From Rhodanobacter sp. OK091 (lineage in GTDB: Bacteria; Pseudomonadota; Gammaproteobacteria; Xanthomonadales; Rhodanobacteraceae): a stretch of DNA of 64,000 nucleotides. The notes under the pieces are model-generated. The model was not told where the DNA came from. It saw nothing but the letters and a program-made list of their open reading frames with translations, and ran no database searches. Both the position numbers and the translations under genes were made by a program. Below are positions 46,430 through 55,004 of this stretch, piece after piece (within the stretch, counting starts at the first letter, position 1; every line of letters starts with the position of its first letter). The stretch covers positions 1 through 64,000 of the forward strand of contig NZ_FRCH01000005.1 in assembly GCF_900142825.1 (NCBI RefSeq), given 5' to 3'.

Positions 46430-47191
46430 ATGCGCAGGCTAGCCGGCAAGGTGGCGTTGGTAACCGGTGGCGCCGTGGGTATCGGCGCAGCCTGCGTGGC
46501 GCGACTGGTGGAAGCGGGCGCACGGGTCGCCATCGTCGACCTGCATGACGGACCGGGTCGGCAGCTGGCCGGCCAGTTCGGCGACGCTGCCCGCTATTTC
46601 CACGCCGACGTCTCGGTGGAGGCCGAGGTGGCAGCGGCGATCGCCGGTACCGTGGCAGCGTTCGGACGTCTGGATGTGCTGGTCAATAACGCCGGCATCG
46701 CGGGGCCGAACAAGCCCACTCACGAACTCACCGAGGCCGAGTGGGACCGGGTACAGGCGGTCAACGTGAAGGGCGTGTTCTTCTGCACCAAGCATGCGAT
46801 CGCTCCTCTGCGCGCAGCCGGTGGCGGCAGCATCATCAACCTGTCGTCGATCTACGGCCTGGTCGGTGCGCCGGACGTGCCGCCCTACCACGCGTCCAAG
46901 GGCGCGGTGCGGCTGATGAGCAAGACCGACGCGTTGATCTATGCGGCCGACCGCATCCGGGTCAACTCGATCCACCCCGGCTTCATCTGGACGCCGATGG
47001 TGGAACAGCACATCGCCTCGATGGGCGGCGATCCGCAGCAGCACCGGCGCGAAGTCGATGCGTTGCACCCGCTAGGCCACATGGGCGAGCCGGACGACAT
47101 CGCCTGGGGCGTGGTCTACCTCGCCTCGGACGAGGCGAAGTTCGTGACCGGCAGCGAGCTGGTCATCGATGGCGGCTACAGCTGCCGCTGA
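46430..47191 (+). CDS. Short-chain dehydrogenase/reductase (SDR)
   Basis: A 253-aa classical SDR. NAD-binding TGGAVGIGAACV, NNAG, catalytic Ser/Tyr/Lys in LSSIYGLVG and YHASKGAV, and a C-terminal VTGSELVIDGGYSC. Asp in AIVDLHD suggests NAD(H) preference. The substrate is unknown. ATG 46430 is preceded by GGAGG. It lies 62 bp from an FNR-like box and is followed by two universal stress proteins. Confidence 0.9.
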   Translation: MRRLAGKVALVTGGAVGIGAACVARLVEAGARVAIVDLHDGPGRQLAGQFGDAARYFHADVSVEAEVAAAIAGTVAAFGRLDVLVNNAGIAGPNKPTHELTEAEWDRVQAVNVKGVFFCTKHAIAPLRAAGGGSIINLSSIYGLVGAPDVPPYHASKGAVRLMSKTDALIYAADRIRVNSIHPGFIWTPMVEQHIASMGGDPQQHRREVDALHPLGHMGEPDDIAWGVVYLASDEAKFVTGSELVIDGGYSCR

Positions 47192-47218
47192 AGATTCATT
47201 CCAACCGGGGAATCAGCC

Positions 47219-47656
47219 ATGTTCAAGCACATCCTTCTACCCGTCGATGGTTCTGACCTGTCGCTGCGCGCCGTCAGGCTCGGCGTCGAGCTGGCGAAGA
47301 CCTGCGGCGCACGCGTGTATGCGCTGCATGTGGTGGCGCCATTCCACACCATCGCCTACATGGCGGAGATGCTGGCGGCCACCGAAGTCGTGTACACCAA
47401 GGATGCCATCGTGCGCGCCAGGCAGTACATCGCCGAGGTGCAGCGCATCGCCGCGGAAGCCGGCATCGAGTGCGCCGGCAGCTATGTATTCGATGACCAT
47501 CCGCACGAAGCCATCCTCGCCACGGCGCGCGAGCAGCATTGCGATCTGGTGGTGATGGCATCGCACGGCTGGCGCGGCTTCACCCGGCTGCTGCTGGGCA
47601 GCGAGGTGCACAAGGTGCTGCTGAAAAGCGAAATCCCCGTGCTGGTCTGCCGCTGA
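47219..47656 (+). CDS. Universal stress protein UspA-like, copy 1
   Basis: A 145-aa single USP domain with the ATP-binding loop GxxGx(9)G(S) in MASHGWRGFTRLLLGSEVHKVLL. It begins MFKHILLPVDGSDLSLRAVRLG. A paralogue follows 50 bp downstream. It is co-oriented with the SDR gene after a 27-bp gap, so it is probably co-transcribed. Universal stress proteins in such clusters are often part of the low-oxygen response. Confidence 0.88.
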   Translation: MFKHILLPVDGSDLSLRAVRLGVELAKTCGARVYALHVVAPFHTIAYMAEMLAATEVVYTKDAIVRARQYIAEVQRIAAEAGIECAGSYVFDDHPHEAILATAREQHCDLVVMASHGWRGFTRLLLGSEVHKVLLKSEIPVLVCR

Positions 47657-47706
47657 TTCTCCGCCGTCCCAAAGGCGCCTTGATCGATTCAACGCAGGAG
47701 TCACCC

Positions 47707-48144
47707 ATGTTCAAGCACCTGTTGTTGCCTGTCGACGGATCCGAACTGTCGTTGCGCGCGGTCGATCGCGGGATCGCGCTAGCCGCCACGCTGGGCGCCC
47801 GGATCCATGCGCTGCATGTGTTGCCGCCATTTGCCGCGGCCACGTATTTTGCCGCCATCGCCCAGGCCGACGAAACGATATACGTCGAGCGTGCCCTGGC
47901 CCGTGCCGAGTGCATACTGGGCGAAGTGCGGCACCGCGCGCAGGCCGCCGGAGTAGCCTGCGAGAGCAGCCACGAGATCGATGGCCGGCCCTATTGCGCG
48001 ATCGCCGCCGCCGTTTCGAAATACCACTGCGACATGATCGTGATGGCCACCCACGGCAGGCACGGCATCGAGAAGCTGTTGCTGGGCAGCGTGACCCAGA
48101 AGGTGCTGCTGCTGGCCGAGGTACCGGTGCTTGTCTGTCATTGA
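47707..48144 (+). CDS. Universal stress protein UspA-like, copy 2
   Basis: A 145-aa paralogue of copy 1 (MFKHLLLPVDGSELSLRAVD, loop ATHGRHGIEKLLLGSVTQKV). The gap before it holds TTGATCGATTCAA, a three-base-spaced FNR look-alike. A P-type ATPase relic follows it immediately, a USP/ATPase pairing often seen in low-oxygen clusters. Confidence 0.87.
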   Translation: MFKHLLLPVDGSELSLRAVDRGIALAATLGARIHALHVLPPFAAATYFAAIAQADETIYVERALARAECILGEVRHRAQAAGVACESSHEIDGRPYCAIAAAVSKYHCDMIVMATHGRHGIEKLLLGSVTQKVLLLAEVPVLVCH

Positions 48145-48151
48145 AAGCCGC

Positions 48152-48621
48152 ATGAGCACCATGAGGCCGCCTCAACCTACCAGGCTGACCGGACTGGATC
48201 CGGCCTAAGCGGCGCGCCGGCTGGCCGCGGAGGGTCCAAACCTGCTGACCGGCAGCATGCCCAAGACACTGTGGAAGATGGTCATCGGCGTACTGCTGGA
48301 ACCGATGTTCCTGATGCTGCTGGTCGCTGGTGGCTTGTACCTGGCGTTGGACGACCAGGCCGAAGCGGCGTTCCTGCTGTCGTTCGTGTTCGTGGTGATC
48401 GGCATCACGCTGGCACACGAGCGCAAGACGCTACGCGCGCTGGAATCGCTGCGCGAACTGTGATCGGCGCACCATTCTTCCGCAGTGTGATGGCGCCGGC
48501 GCTACCCGATGCGGCGGCGCTGGCCTGGATCGCCGGCATGCTGCTGGCGAGCGGCGCCTGGCTCGAGGGCTGGCCGCATTTCGCACGACGTATCCTCGCG
48601 TGGCGCACGGCATCGGATTGA
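48152..48621 (+). pseudogene. Remnant of a cation-transporting P-type ATPase
   Basis: From ATG 48152 the frame reads an ATPase-like N-terminus, hits a TAA at 48206-48208 (after LTGLDPA), then continues with RRLAAEGPNLLTGSMPKTLW, EPMFLMLLVAGGLYLALDDQ and FVFVVIGITLAHERKTLRALES to a TGA at 48461-48463. The next frame (ending 48621) carries FFRSVMAPALPDAAALAWIAGMLL, like the end of the same ATPase family. The phosphorylation and nucleotide domains (about 600 codons) are missing. This indicates a nonsense mutation plus a large internal deletion with a frame change. Confidence 0.82.
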
Positions 48622-48626
48622 GGCAT

Positions 48627-49964
48627 TCAACGTGCAGTCGTCGCCGTGACCGCCTGATCCCGCCCCGCGCGCTTGGCGTCGTACAACGCCGCATCGGCAC
48701 GCTGGATCAGATCCATGGCGTCGTCGCCGGCGGCGGACTGCGCCACGCCGATGCTGATGGTGACCGCGCGCCGAGACCAGGCAAAGCCGCGGAAGGCACC
48801 GAGGATGCGCGCCGCCACGTCACTGGCCCGGCTTATATCGGCATGGGGCAGCAGCAACGCGAACTCCTCGCCGCCATAGCGTGCGGCCAGATCCGACGGG
48901 CGCAGCGCGGTGCCCAGCAGATGGCCGGTGATGCGCAATACTTCGTCACCGGCGAGGTGGCCGAAATCGTCGTTGTAGCTCTTGAACCTGTCCAGATCGA
49001 GCATCAGCAGGGAGAACATCGCGTCATGCTTGCGCTGCCCGTGCAGCAGGTTCGCCAGCGCATCGTCGAACGCGCGCCGGTTAGCCAGCCCGGTCAAGGT
49101 GTCGGTGTCTGCATCGTTGCGCAGCAACAACGTCTCGCGACGTTGGCGCTCCAGCTTGTCGAGCAGGTTTGCCACCCACCACACCAGCAACGCCACCGCG
49201 GCACCGCTGAACAACGCCATGAACGCGAATGCCAGCGTTTCAGGCAGGCCCAGCCCGGACTGCAACATCTCGAACACGAAAGCAAAGACCACCGGCAGTA
49301 GCAACGCCGGCAGCAACAGGCGGCGCGCAAATGCACCACCCAACGTATCGGCCGTGGCCACCCGGGTAAGGCCGGTGGTGGGTGTGGAGGACAACCAACC
49401 CAGCACCGCCAGCAGCAGGAGCGTGGTGTAGATCGGCACCCGGTCGAACAGAGGACCGTGCTTGCTCGCCAGCGCGATGCCATACGAGGCCAGCCCGATC
49501 ATCGCGATCGCCAGCAAGGCGATAGCCAGCCCCTCGCGCAGATACAGCCAGCGGCGCGCGGATACCAGCAGACCCAGGCCGCCGAGCAGCACGAACACCA
49601 ACGCCATGAGCGAATCGTCGACCAGATAGTCGACGCCAGGATCCGCCGCCCAGACATATTCGCCGAACGTGGCCACGCCGATAGTCATCACGGCAAGCGA
49701 CAGCCACGACGCCAGGCGCAATCGCAACGACCCGGAATCATCCTGGCTCAACAGCAGCGAACTGCCGGACAGCGCAAAGCCGATGGCGGCATTGGGCTTC
49801 ATCGAAGGCTGCACCGGCACCGCGGCGGTCAGCAGCGGCACGTTCCAGCACCAGCCTGCCAGCAGGACCAAAGCAACCACGCTCATCATCACGGCGACGG
49901 CGCGCGAGAAGTGGGTGAATCCCCGGACGACCCGTGGGTCCTGATGGAACGGCACTGCAATCAT
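48627..49964 (-). CDS. Membrane-bound diguanylate cyclase (GGDEF)
   Basis: A 445-aa protein: about seven predicted membrane helices (residues 20-270), a short linker, then a GGDEF domain (DADTDTLTGLANRRAFDDAL, LDLDRFKSYNDDFGHLAGDEVL) with active site RYGGEEF and an upstream RPSD inhibitory I-site. Expected to make cyclic di-GMP with product feedback. ATG 49964 is preferred over 50015 because an FNR-like box at 50024-50037 lies above both and the transcript should start near 49989. Confidence 0.88.
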   Translation of the reverse strand: MIAVPFHQDPRVVRGFTHFSRAVAVMMSVVALVLLAGWCWNVPLLTAAVPVQPSMKPNAAIGFALSGSSLLLSQDDSGSLRLRLASWLSLAVMTIGVATFGEYVWAADPGVDYLVDDSLMALVFVLLGGLGLLVSARRWLYLREGLAIALLAIAMIGLASYGIALASKHGPLFDRVPIYTTLLLLAVLGWLSSTPTTGLTRVATADTLGGAFARRLLLPALLLPVVFAFVFEMLQSGLGLPETLAFAFMALFSGAAVALLVWWVANLLDKLERQRRETLLLRNDADTDTLTGLANRRAFDDALANLLHGQRKHDAMFSLLMLDLDRFKSYNDDFGHLAGDEVLRITGHLLGTALRPSDLAARYGGEEFALLLPHADISRASDVAARILGAFRGFAWSRRAVTISIGVAQSAAGDDAMDLIQRADAALYDAKRAGRDQAVTATTAR

Positions 49965-50023
49965 GGTCGCTACGCTGGCCGGTGGGTCCGCCGCTGTCAA
50001 TGTTCGATCGAACAATGCGCCGG

Positions 50024-50037
50024 TTGACGCCGATCAA
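50024..50037. promoter_or_regulatory. FNR-like box between GGDEF and beta-CASP RNase genes
   Basis: TTGACGCCGATCAA (9 of 10 positions). Centred 67 bp from the GGDEF ATG and 81 bp from the RNase ATG, so it could act on either. Confidence 0.55.
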
Positions 50038-50111
50038 TCCGATTCTCGCAGCACCCTGCCACAGTCCCGGCACGAACTGACCGAACGCCCGCAACCACAG
50101 GCAAAACAAGC

Positions 50112-51503
50112 ATGATCATCTATAGCTGCCACGGGGCCGCCAAACAGGTCACCGGCTCCTGTCACCTGATCACCTGCAACGACTACCGCGTACTGGTCGA
50201 CTGCGGCATGTTCCAAGGCGGCCCGGAGATAGAGCGCGGCAATGCCGAGCCGTTCGGCTTCGACCCGGCCGGCATCGACGTGCTGTTGCTGACCCACGCG
50301 CACCTGGATCACTGCGGGCGGATTCCGTTGCTGGTGCGACAGGGTTTCCGCGGCCGCATCCTCACTACTGCCGCCACCCGTGAGCTGGCCCGCGTGGTGA
50401 TGCTCGATGCCGCCGGCCTGCAAGAGGAGGACGCGCGCCGGGCGGAGCGCCGCAACCGGCGTGGCGAACCGGTGACGCCACCGCTGTACACGCTGGACGA
50501 TGCACTGCACGCGCTGGATTTCTTCGGCCCGGATGTCGGCTACGACGAAACCGTGCACTTGACTGATGGCATCACCGCCCGCTTCCTGGATGCCGGCCAC
50601 ATCCTCGGCTCCGCATCGATCCTGCTGGACGTCGACGACGGCACGCTGCGCCGCAATCTGCTGTTCTCCGGTGATCTGGGCAACCCGGGCCGGCCGATCG
50701 TGCGCGATCCGGTGCCCGCACCCGCCGCCGACTACGTGGTGATGGAAACCACTTATGGCGACCGCCCGCATCGTTCGGTGCCGGATTCCATCCAGGAGAT
50801 GTACCAGGCGATCCGCGACACGTTGGCGCGCCGTGGCAATGTGGTGATCCCCACCTTCGCGCTGGAGCGCACGCAGGAGGTCCTCTATTACCTGAATCAC
50901 GGCATTCGCGAAGGGGCGATCCCTGCCCATGTGCGGGTATTCCTGGATTCGCCGATGGCGATCTCCGCCACCGAGATCTTCCGGCGCCACCCGGAATGCT
51001 TCGACGACGACTTTCTCGCCGAGCTGCAGCACGGCGATCCGTTTGACATGCCCGGCCTGCATTTCACCCGCGACACCAGCGAATCGATGGCTATCAACAA
51101 CATCGAGGACGGCGCAGTGATCCTGGCCGGCTCCGGCATGTGCAACGGCGGGCGCGTGCGCCATCACCTGAAACACAATCTGTGGCGCGATCGCTGCAGC
51201 GTGGTGTTTGTAGGCTATGCGGCAGAGGGCACGCTGGCGCGGCGGATCGTCGACGGTGCCACCACGGTACGCATCTTCAACGAACCGATTGCGGTACGCG
51301 CGCAGGTGTGGACGATCAACGGTTTCTCCGCGCATGCCGATCAGCTGTCTTTGCTGTCATGGCTGGGCGATGCGCCCCGCCGTAAGGTATTGCTGGTGCA
51401 CGGCGAGTACGAACGCGGCATGCAGGCGATGCGCGATTGCCTCGCCAGCCGCGGCGTGGCCTGCCAGCTGCCGGGCATGCACGAGCCGATCAAGATCGAC
51501 TGA
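50112..51503 (+). CDS. Metallo-beta-lactamase/beta-CASP ribonuclease
   Basis: A 463-aa RNA-processing nuclease of the CPSF/RNase J-like class. It has the zinc motif THAHLDHCGRIP, the MBL motifs DAGHILGSAS and SGDLGNPGRP, then a beta-CASP domain with FLDSPMAISATEIF, ILAGSGMCNGGRV and NGFSAHADQ. The active-site pattern fits the bacterial YSH1-type family. In denitrifying and low-oxygen clusters a homologue often sits near USP and FNR genes; its RNA targets are unknown. Confidence 0.88.
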   Translation: MIIYSCHGAAKQVTGSCHLITCNDYRVLVDCGMFQGGPEIERGNAEPFGFDPAGIDVLLLTHAHLDHCGRIPLLVRQGFRGRILTTAATRELARVVMLDAAGLQEEDARRAERRNRRGEPVTPPLYTLDDALHALDFFGPDVGYDETVHLTDGITARFLDAGHILGSASILLDVDDGTLRRNLLFSGDLGNPGRPIVRDPVPAPAADYVVMETTYGDRPHRSVPDSIQEMYQAIRDTLARRGNVVIPTFALERTQEVLYYLNHGIREGAIPAHVRVFLDSPMAISATEIFRRHPECFDDDFLAELQHGDPFDMPGLHFTRDTSESMAINNIEDGAVILAGSGMCNGGRVRHHLKHNLWRDRCSVVFVGYAAEGTLARRIVDGATTVRIFNEPIAVRAQVWTINGFSAHADQLSLLSWLGDAPRRKVLLVHGEYERGMQAMRDCLASRGVACQLPGMHEPIKID

Positions 51504-51513
51504 CCGATGCCGC

Positions 51514-52071
51514 TTACGCAAGCCGGTTCCTCCGCGGCAGCATGCGAAGCAAGGTGTTGTCGCGGGCCACGTAGTGATGGAACAACGCCGCTGCTGCATG
51601 CATGCCGATCAAGTAGTAACCGATCGTGCCGATGGTTTCGTGGATCTCTTTCAGCGAGTCGGCAAGCGTCTTGTCGACACCGAGCAGAGCCGGCAGTTGC
51701 AGGCCGAAGAACGGAATCGGCTTACCCGCGGCGCTGAGGCTGAGCCAGCCCAGCAACGGCATCGCGACCATGAAGATATACAGCGCCAGATGCATCAGGC
51801 CGGCCAGGCGCTTTTGCCAGAGCACCGGTTCCGGCTGGATGCGCGGCGATACGCCGAACCAGCGAATCGCCATGCGCAGGAATACCAGCACAAACACGGC
51901 CAGCCCCAACATGAAATGCCACATCTTCAGGCCCTCGCGCAGGTCGCTGCCGCGGGGAAACCATTCACGCAGGTTGATGCAGACGTACACGGCCACCAGC
52001 AGCAGGAGCATCAGCCAATGCATGGCAATCGACAGCGAGCCGTAACGATCGATGGTGTTCTTCCAGTTCAT
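51514..52071 (-). CDS. Cytochrome b561
   Basis: A 185-aa four-helix membrane cytochrome b (MHWLMLLLLVAVYVCINL, WHFMLGLAVFVLVFLRM, LYIFMVAMPLLGWL, YYLIGMHAAAALFHHYVARD) with His pairs placed for two b-type haems. It may carry electrons between quinol and periplasmic acceptors. ATG 52071. An FNR-like box lies about 109 bp upstream. Confidence 0.88.
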   Translation of the reverse strand: MNWKNTIDRYGSLSIAMHWLMLLLLVAVYVCINLREWFPRGSDLREGLKMWHFMLGLAVFVLVFLRMAIRWFGVSPRIQPEPVLWQKRLAGLMHLALYIFMVAMPLLGWLSLSAAGKPIPFFGLQLPALLGVDKTLADSLKEIHETIGTIGYYLIGMHAAAALFHHYVARDNTLLRMLPRRNRLA

Positions 52072-52173
52072 GGTGATCCTCCGTAGTAGGCCCCGGTCAC
52101 CTCTGGCTATATGCGAAACGACATCGGACCGGAAACAAGCGGCGTCAGCATGCGCCCATGCGATACGCATCGA

Positions 52174-52187
52174 CTTGAGCCTGATCA
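52174..52187. promoter_or_regulatory. FNR-like box between cytochrome b561 and fnr1
   Basis: TTGAGCCTGATCAA (9 of 10 positions) in the 297-bp divergent gap; about 109 bp from cytochrome b561 and 188 bp from fnr. Confidence 0.6.
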
Positions 52188-52368
52188 AATTCGCGGCCGG
52201 TGACCGCTGCGTCATCTGCCACGCGCCGTCGCACATTGGCGGTACTTGCGGCGTTTCGCCGCGTCCGGCTTTCCATCGCATGAAGGCGGAGCGCCGTGTG
52301 ATAGTTTTCGCAGGCAGGGAACTCCAACCTGGCCAACCTGGGTCGGTTTCCGCCCGCGCGAGGCGTCG

Positions 52369-53127
52369 ATGGAACCCACGGCCACTGTGCTCGACCTCAA
52401 TCAGCTGCGCCGCAGCTGCAGCTCATGCGCACTGCACGAGCTGTGCCTGCCGGCAGGCATCGGCGCCGACGACCTGAACCGGCTGGATGCCACGGTGAAG
52501 GACAAGCGCATGCTGGATCGCGGCGCCATGCTGTACCGTGAAGGCGACAAGTTCGATGCGCTCTACGTGGTGCGTTCCGGCTCGCTGAAGAGCTTCGTGC
52601 AGAACGAAGCGGGCGACATGCAGATACTGGCGTTCCATCTGCCCGGCGAGATCATCGGCTTCGACGCATTGGCATCGAACCAGCATGTCAGCCAGGCCGA
52701 GGCACTCGAACGTTCCAGCATCTGCGAACTGCCTTATGCCCATCTGCAGCGGGTCACCAGCGAGGTGCCGGCGCTGCATCGGCAATTGATGCGGGTGATC
52801 AGCCGCGAGGTGGTGGAGGAGCACCGGCACCTGATGGTGATGGGCCGGCAGCAGGCGCAGGAGCAGATGGCCACCTTCCTCAAGAGCCTGGCGAACCGTT
52901 ATCAGCGTCTGCAGCGCGACGGCGCCGCGCTCAACCTGTCGATGTCGCGTTACGACATCGCCAACTACCTCGGCCTGGTGGTCGAGACGGTCAGCCGGCT
53001 GTTTTCTCGCATGGAGGAAATGGGCGTGCTCGAGGTCAATCGGAAATCCGTGCGCATCCTGCGTCCCGACCTTCTGGCCGGACTCTGCCGCGCCGACACC
53101 ATGTCGAAGCAGAAAGACGCCAGCTGA
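52369..53127 (+). CDS. fnr: FNR/ANR-type oxygen-sensing regulator, copy 1
   Basis: A 252-aa CRP/FNR regulator. N-terminal Cys17, Cys20, Cys26 and internal Cys119 (spacing 93 between the third and fourth) are the ligands of an oxygen-labile [4Fe-4S] cluster. The sensor core LYREGDKFDALYVVRSG and the FHLPGEIIGFDA loop are followed by a C-terminal helix-turn-helix (SRYDIANYLGLVVETVSRLFSRM) with the FNR recognition residues ETVSR. It is the presumed master regulator of the boxes in this window. ATG 52369 gives the conserved N-terminal cysteine motif. Confidence 0.94.
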   Translation: MEPTATVLDLNQLRRSCSSCALHELCLPAGIGADDLNRLDATVKDKRMLDRGAMLYREGDKFDALYVVRSGSLKSFVQNEAGDMQILAFHLPGEIIGFDALASNQHVSQAEALERSSICELPYAHLQRVTSEVPALHRQLMRVISREVVEEHRHLMVMGRQQAQEQMATFLKSLANRYQRLQRDGAALNLSMSRYDIANYLGLVVETVSRLFSRMEEMGVLEVNRKSVRILRPDLLAGLCRADTMSKQKDAS

Positions 53128-53215
53128 GCTCTGCCCCACTGCGGGCCGCCATCCGCCCTTTCGCCCGCGCATCACGCCGCACCCGGCGACCCGGGCGGCT
53201 CGATACGGCGATCTA

Positions 53216-53229
53216 TTGACGGAGGTCAA
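53216..53229. promoter_or_regulatory. FNR-like box upstream of GNAT-USP genes
   Basis: TTGACGGAGGTCAA (8 of 10, fully palindromic), centred 82 bp above the GNAT ATG 53305. Confidence 0.55.
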
Positions 53230-53304
53230 CTGGCACCGGCGGCTAGCGGCGTACAAACATCGTGCAGGAAGTCGCCATGTCCGCCCACCGGGCATCGGAG
53301 CCGC

Positions 53305-53910
53305 ATGATCACCCGCATCGAGAACCACGCCATGCCCAATATCGCTCACCCTCAAGCCGACGCTGACGACGCCACCGACATCCATTTCGGAAAGCTGAGT
53401 GGCACACACTGGATCGAATCCCTCACCGACGGCACGCGAGTGCTGATCCGGCCACTGCGCGAAGAAGATCGCGAGCGCGAGGAAGACTTCATCCATCGCC
53501 TGTCGCCCGCTTCCCGCCGATTTCGTTTCATGGGCGGATTCAAGGAGGCCAGCCCGGAACTGATCAACCAGTTGATGGATGTCGACTACGATCAGCGGAT
53601 GGCATTCGTCGCGCTGGCCCACGACAACGGCAAGCTGCGCGAAGTCGGCGTGAGCCGCTACAGCGCCACCGACGACCAAGGCCATTGCGAATGCGCGGTG
53701 ACGGTGGCCGACGACTGGCACCATCGCGGCCTCGGTGTGCTGTTGATGCGGCACCTGATCGACCTCGCCCGCAGGAATGGCTTCAAACAGATGGTGTCGC
53801 TCGACTCCGCCGACAACGAGGCGATGCGCGACCTCGCCAGCTATCTGGGTTTTCGTCGCCGGCTCGATCCGGGCGATTCGACCCAGGTCATTCATACGCT
53901 GGATCTCTGA
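53305..53910 (+). CDS. GNAT-family N-acetyltransferase
   Basis: A 201-aa GNAT domain (IRPLREEDREREEDFIHRLSP, FRFMGGFKEASPELINQLMDVDY, then AcCoA-binding VADDWHHRGLGVLLMRHLI and DSADNEAMRDLASYLGF). It resembles the PatZ-type terminal acetyltransferase domain, which acetylates lysines of metabolic enzymes, but here it stands alone. RBS GGAG lies 5 nt before ATG 53305. A universal stress gene follows after 29 bp. Confidence 0.82.
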   Translation: MITRIENHAMPNIAHPQADADDATDIHFGKLSGTHWIESLTDGTRVLIRPLREEDREREEDFIHRLSPASRRFRFMGGFKEASPELINQLMDVDYDQRMAFVALAHDNGKLREVGVSRYSATDDQGHCECAVTVADDWHHRGLGVLLMRHLIDLARRNGFKQMVSLDSADNEAMRDLASYLGFRRRLDPGDSTQVIHTLDL

Positions 53911-53939
53911 CCAGCGCCGTTCCCGTCGAGATGCCGCTC

Positions 53940-54824
53940 ATGCACACGGAAAGATCTGAAACCGCCCGCATCGATTCCGCCGCCGATCAGGCCACGCTTG
54001 TCGCCGGCCGCTGTGACGTACTGGCACTGGTGACCTCGACCTGTCCCTGGAGTCCAGCTGCGGTAGCCGGCGCGTCGCTCGCTTCGCGCTGGGGTAGCAA
54101 CCTGACCGGCTGTTTCCTGGAACCCTCGGCGCGAATGCTGCACGACGCCGATCACGAGCCCACGGTACTGGGCTTGCTGGAGAAACCGCCTGCCCATGAT
54201 GCCGATGCGCACGCCGCGTTCGGCGCTTTCGCGCGGCAGTCGGGCGTGCACGAAGCAACCTGGGCAGTCAGCCACACGGGCTTGGCCCGGACCCTGAAGC
54301 ATCTGGGCGCCTGGCATGACCTGGCGGTGATCGAACGGGACATGGTGGAGACTTCCGGGTTGCTCGACATCCTCGGCGAGGCGATCCTGGGCAGCCAGCT
54401 GCCGTGCCTGATCCTGCCTCCACGCTGGAACCGCGAGCTCAGCTTCGAGCACGTGGTGATCGGCTGCAACGGCAGCATCGAATCGATCCGCGCGATCCAT
54501 GCCGCCCTGCCGTTTCTGCGGATGGCCAAACACGTGACCCTGGTCGATGGCGACGTGCGCAGTTCGAACGACGCCGACAGCTGCCTGCCGCACTTCGATC
54601 CGTTCGTCTATCTGCTGCGCCACCGCATCACCGCCAAACCGCAATACATCCGCGCCTCGTCCGACCTCGCCGGCGATATCCTGCTGAAGAAGGCGCGCAA
54701 TGCGCAGGTCGATCTGCTGGTGATGGGCGCCTACAGCCGCTCGCCGGCGCGTGAGCGCGTCTTCGGCGGCGCCACCCGGCGCGTGCTGGAAGAAGCGGAC
54801 ATTCCGGTGCTGATGCAGCACTAG
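53940..54824 (+). CDS. Tandem-domain universal stress protein
   Basis: A 294-aa protein. The C-terminal half (about 160-294) is a clear USP domain with FEHVVIGCNGSIESIRAIHAA and GAYSRSPARERVFGGATRRVLEEADIPVLMQ; the N-terminal half is a diverged USP. ATG 53940 is chosen with GAG 9 nt upstream; ATG 53931 is an alternative. Co-transcribed with the GNAT gene, and it may share the FNR-like box. Confidence 0.8.
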   Translation: MHTERSETARIDSAADQATLVAGRCDVLALVTSTCPWSPAAVAGASLASRWGSNLTGCFLEPSARMLHDADHEPTVLGLLEKPPAHDADAHAAFGAFARQSGVHEATWAVSHTGLARTLKHLGAWHDLAVIERDMVETSGLLDILGEAILGSQLPCLILPPRWNRELSFEHVVIGCNGSIESIRAIHAALPFLRMAKHVTLVDGDVRSSNDADSCLPHFDPFVYLLRHRITAKPQYIRASSDLAGDILLKKARNAQVDLLVMGAYSRSPARERVFGGATRRVLEEADIPVLMQH

Positions 54825-54847
54825 GGACGCCTTGATGTAGCTCGTCA

Positions 54848-54960
54848 TCCCGGAATCGCGAAGCGGTATCCAGGACCCAGCGCCTTTAGGCATCGCCGCG
54901 TTACGCGAAAGACAGTAGATGACCAGCCATGCGGCTGTTGAAAACCGCGGGAATGACAAA
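54848..54960. repeat. Degraded intergenic repeat with GTCATCCCGG and CGCGGGAATGAC ends
   Basis: The outer ends GTCATCCCGG (54848) and CCGCGGGAATGAC (about 54944) are inverted, resembling the abundant CGTCATTCCCGCG repeats of Xanthomonadales. The interior has no long pairing, so it looks like an old relic. Confidence 0.4.
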
Positions 54961-55004
54961 ACGGAGGTCGGTCAGGACGTCCCTGGGTACATCGCGCAAC
55001 CGCA

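Noticed and set aside
47673..47692. TTGATCGATTCAA before the second universal stress gene as an FNR box
   Set aside because: The half-sites are three, not four, bases apart, so the helical phase is wrong; the USP genes already follow an SDR gene with a good box.
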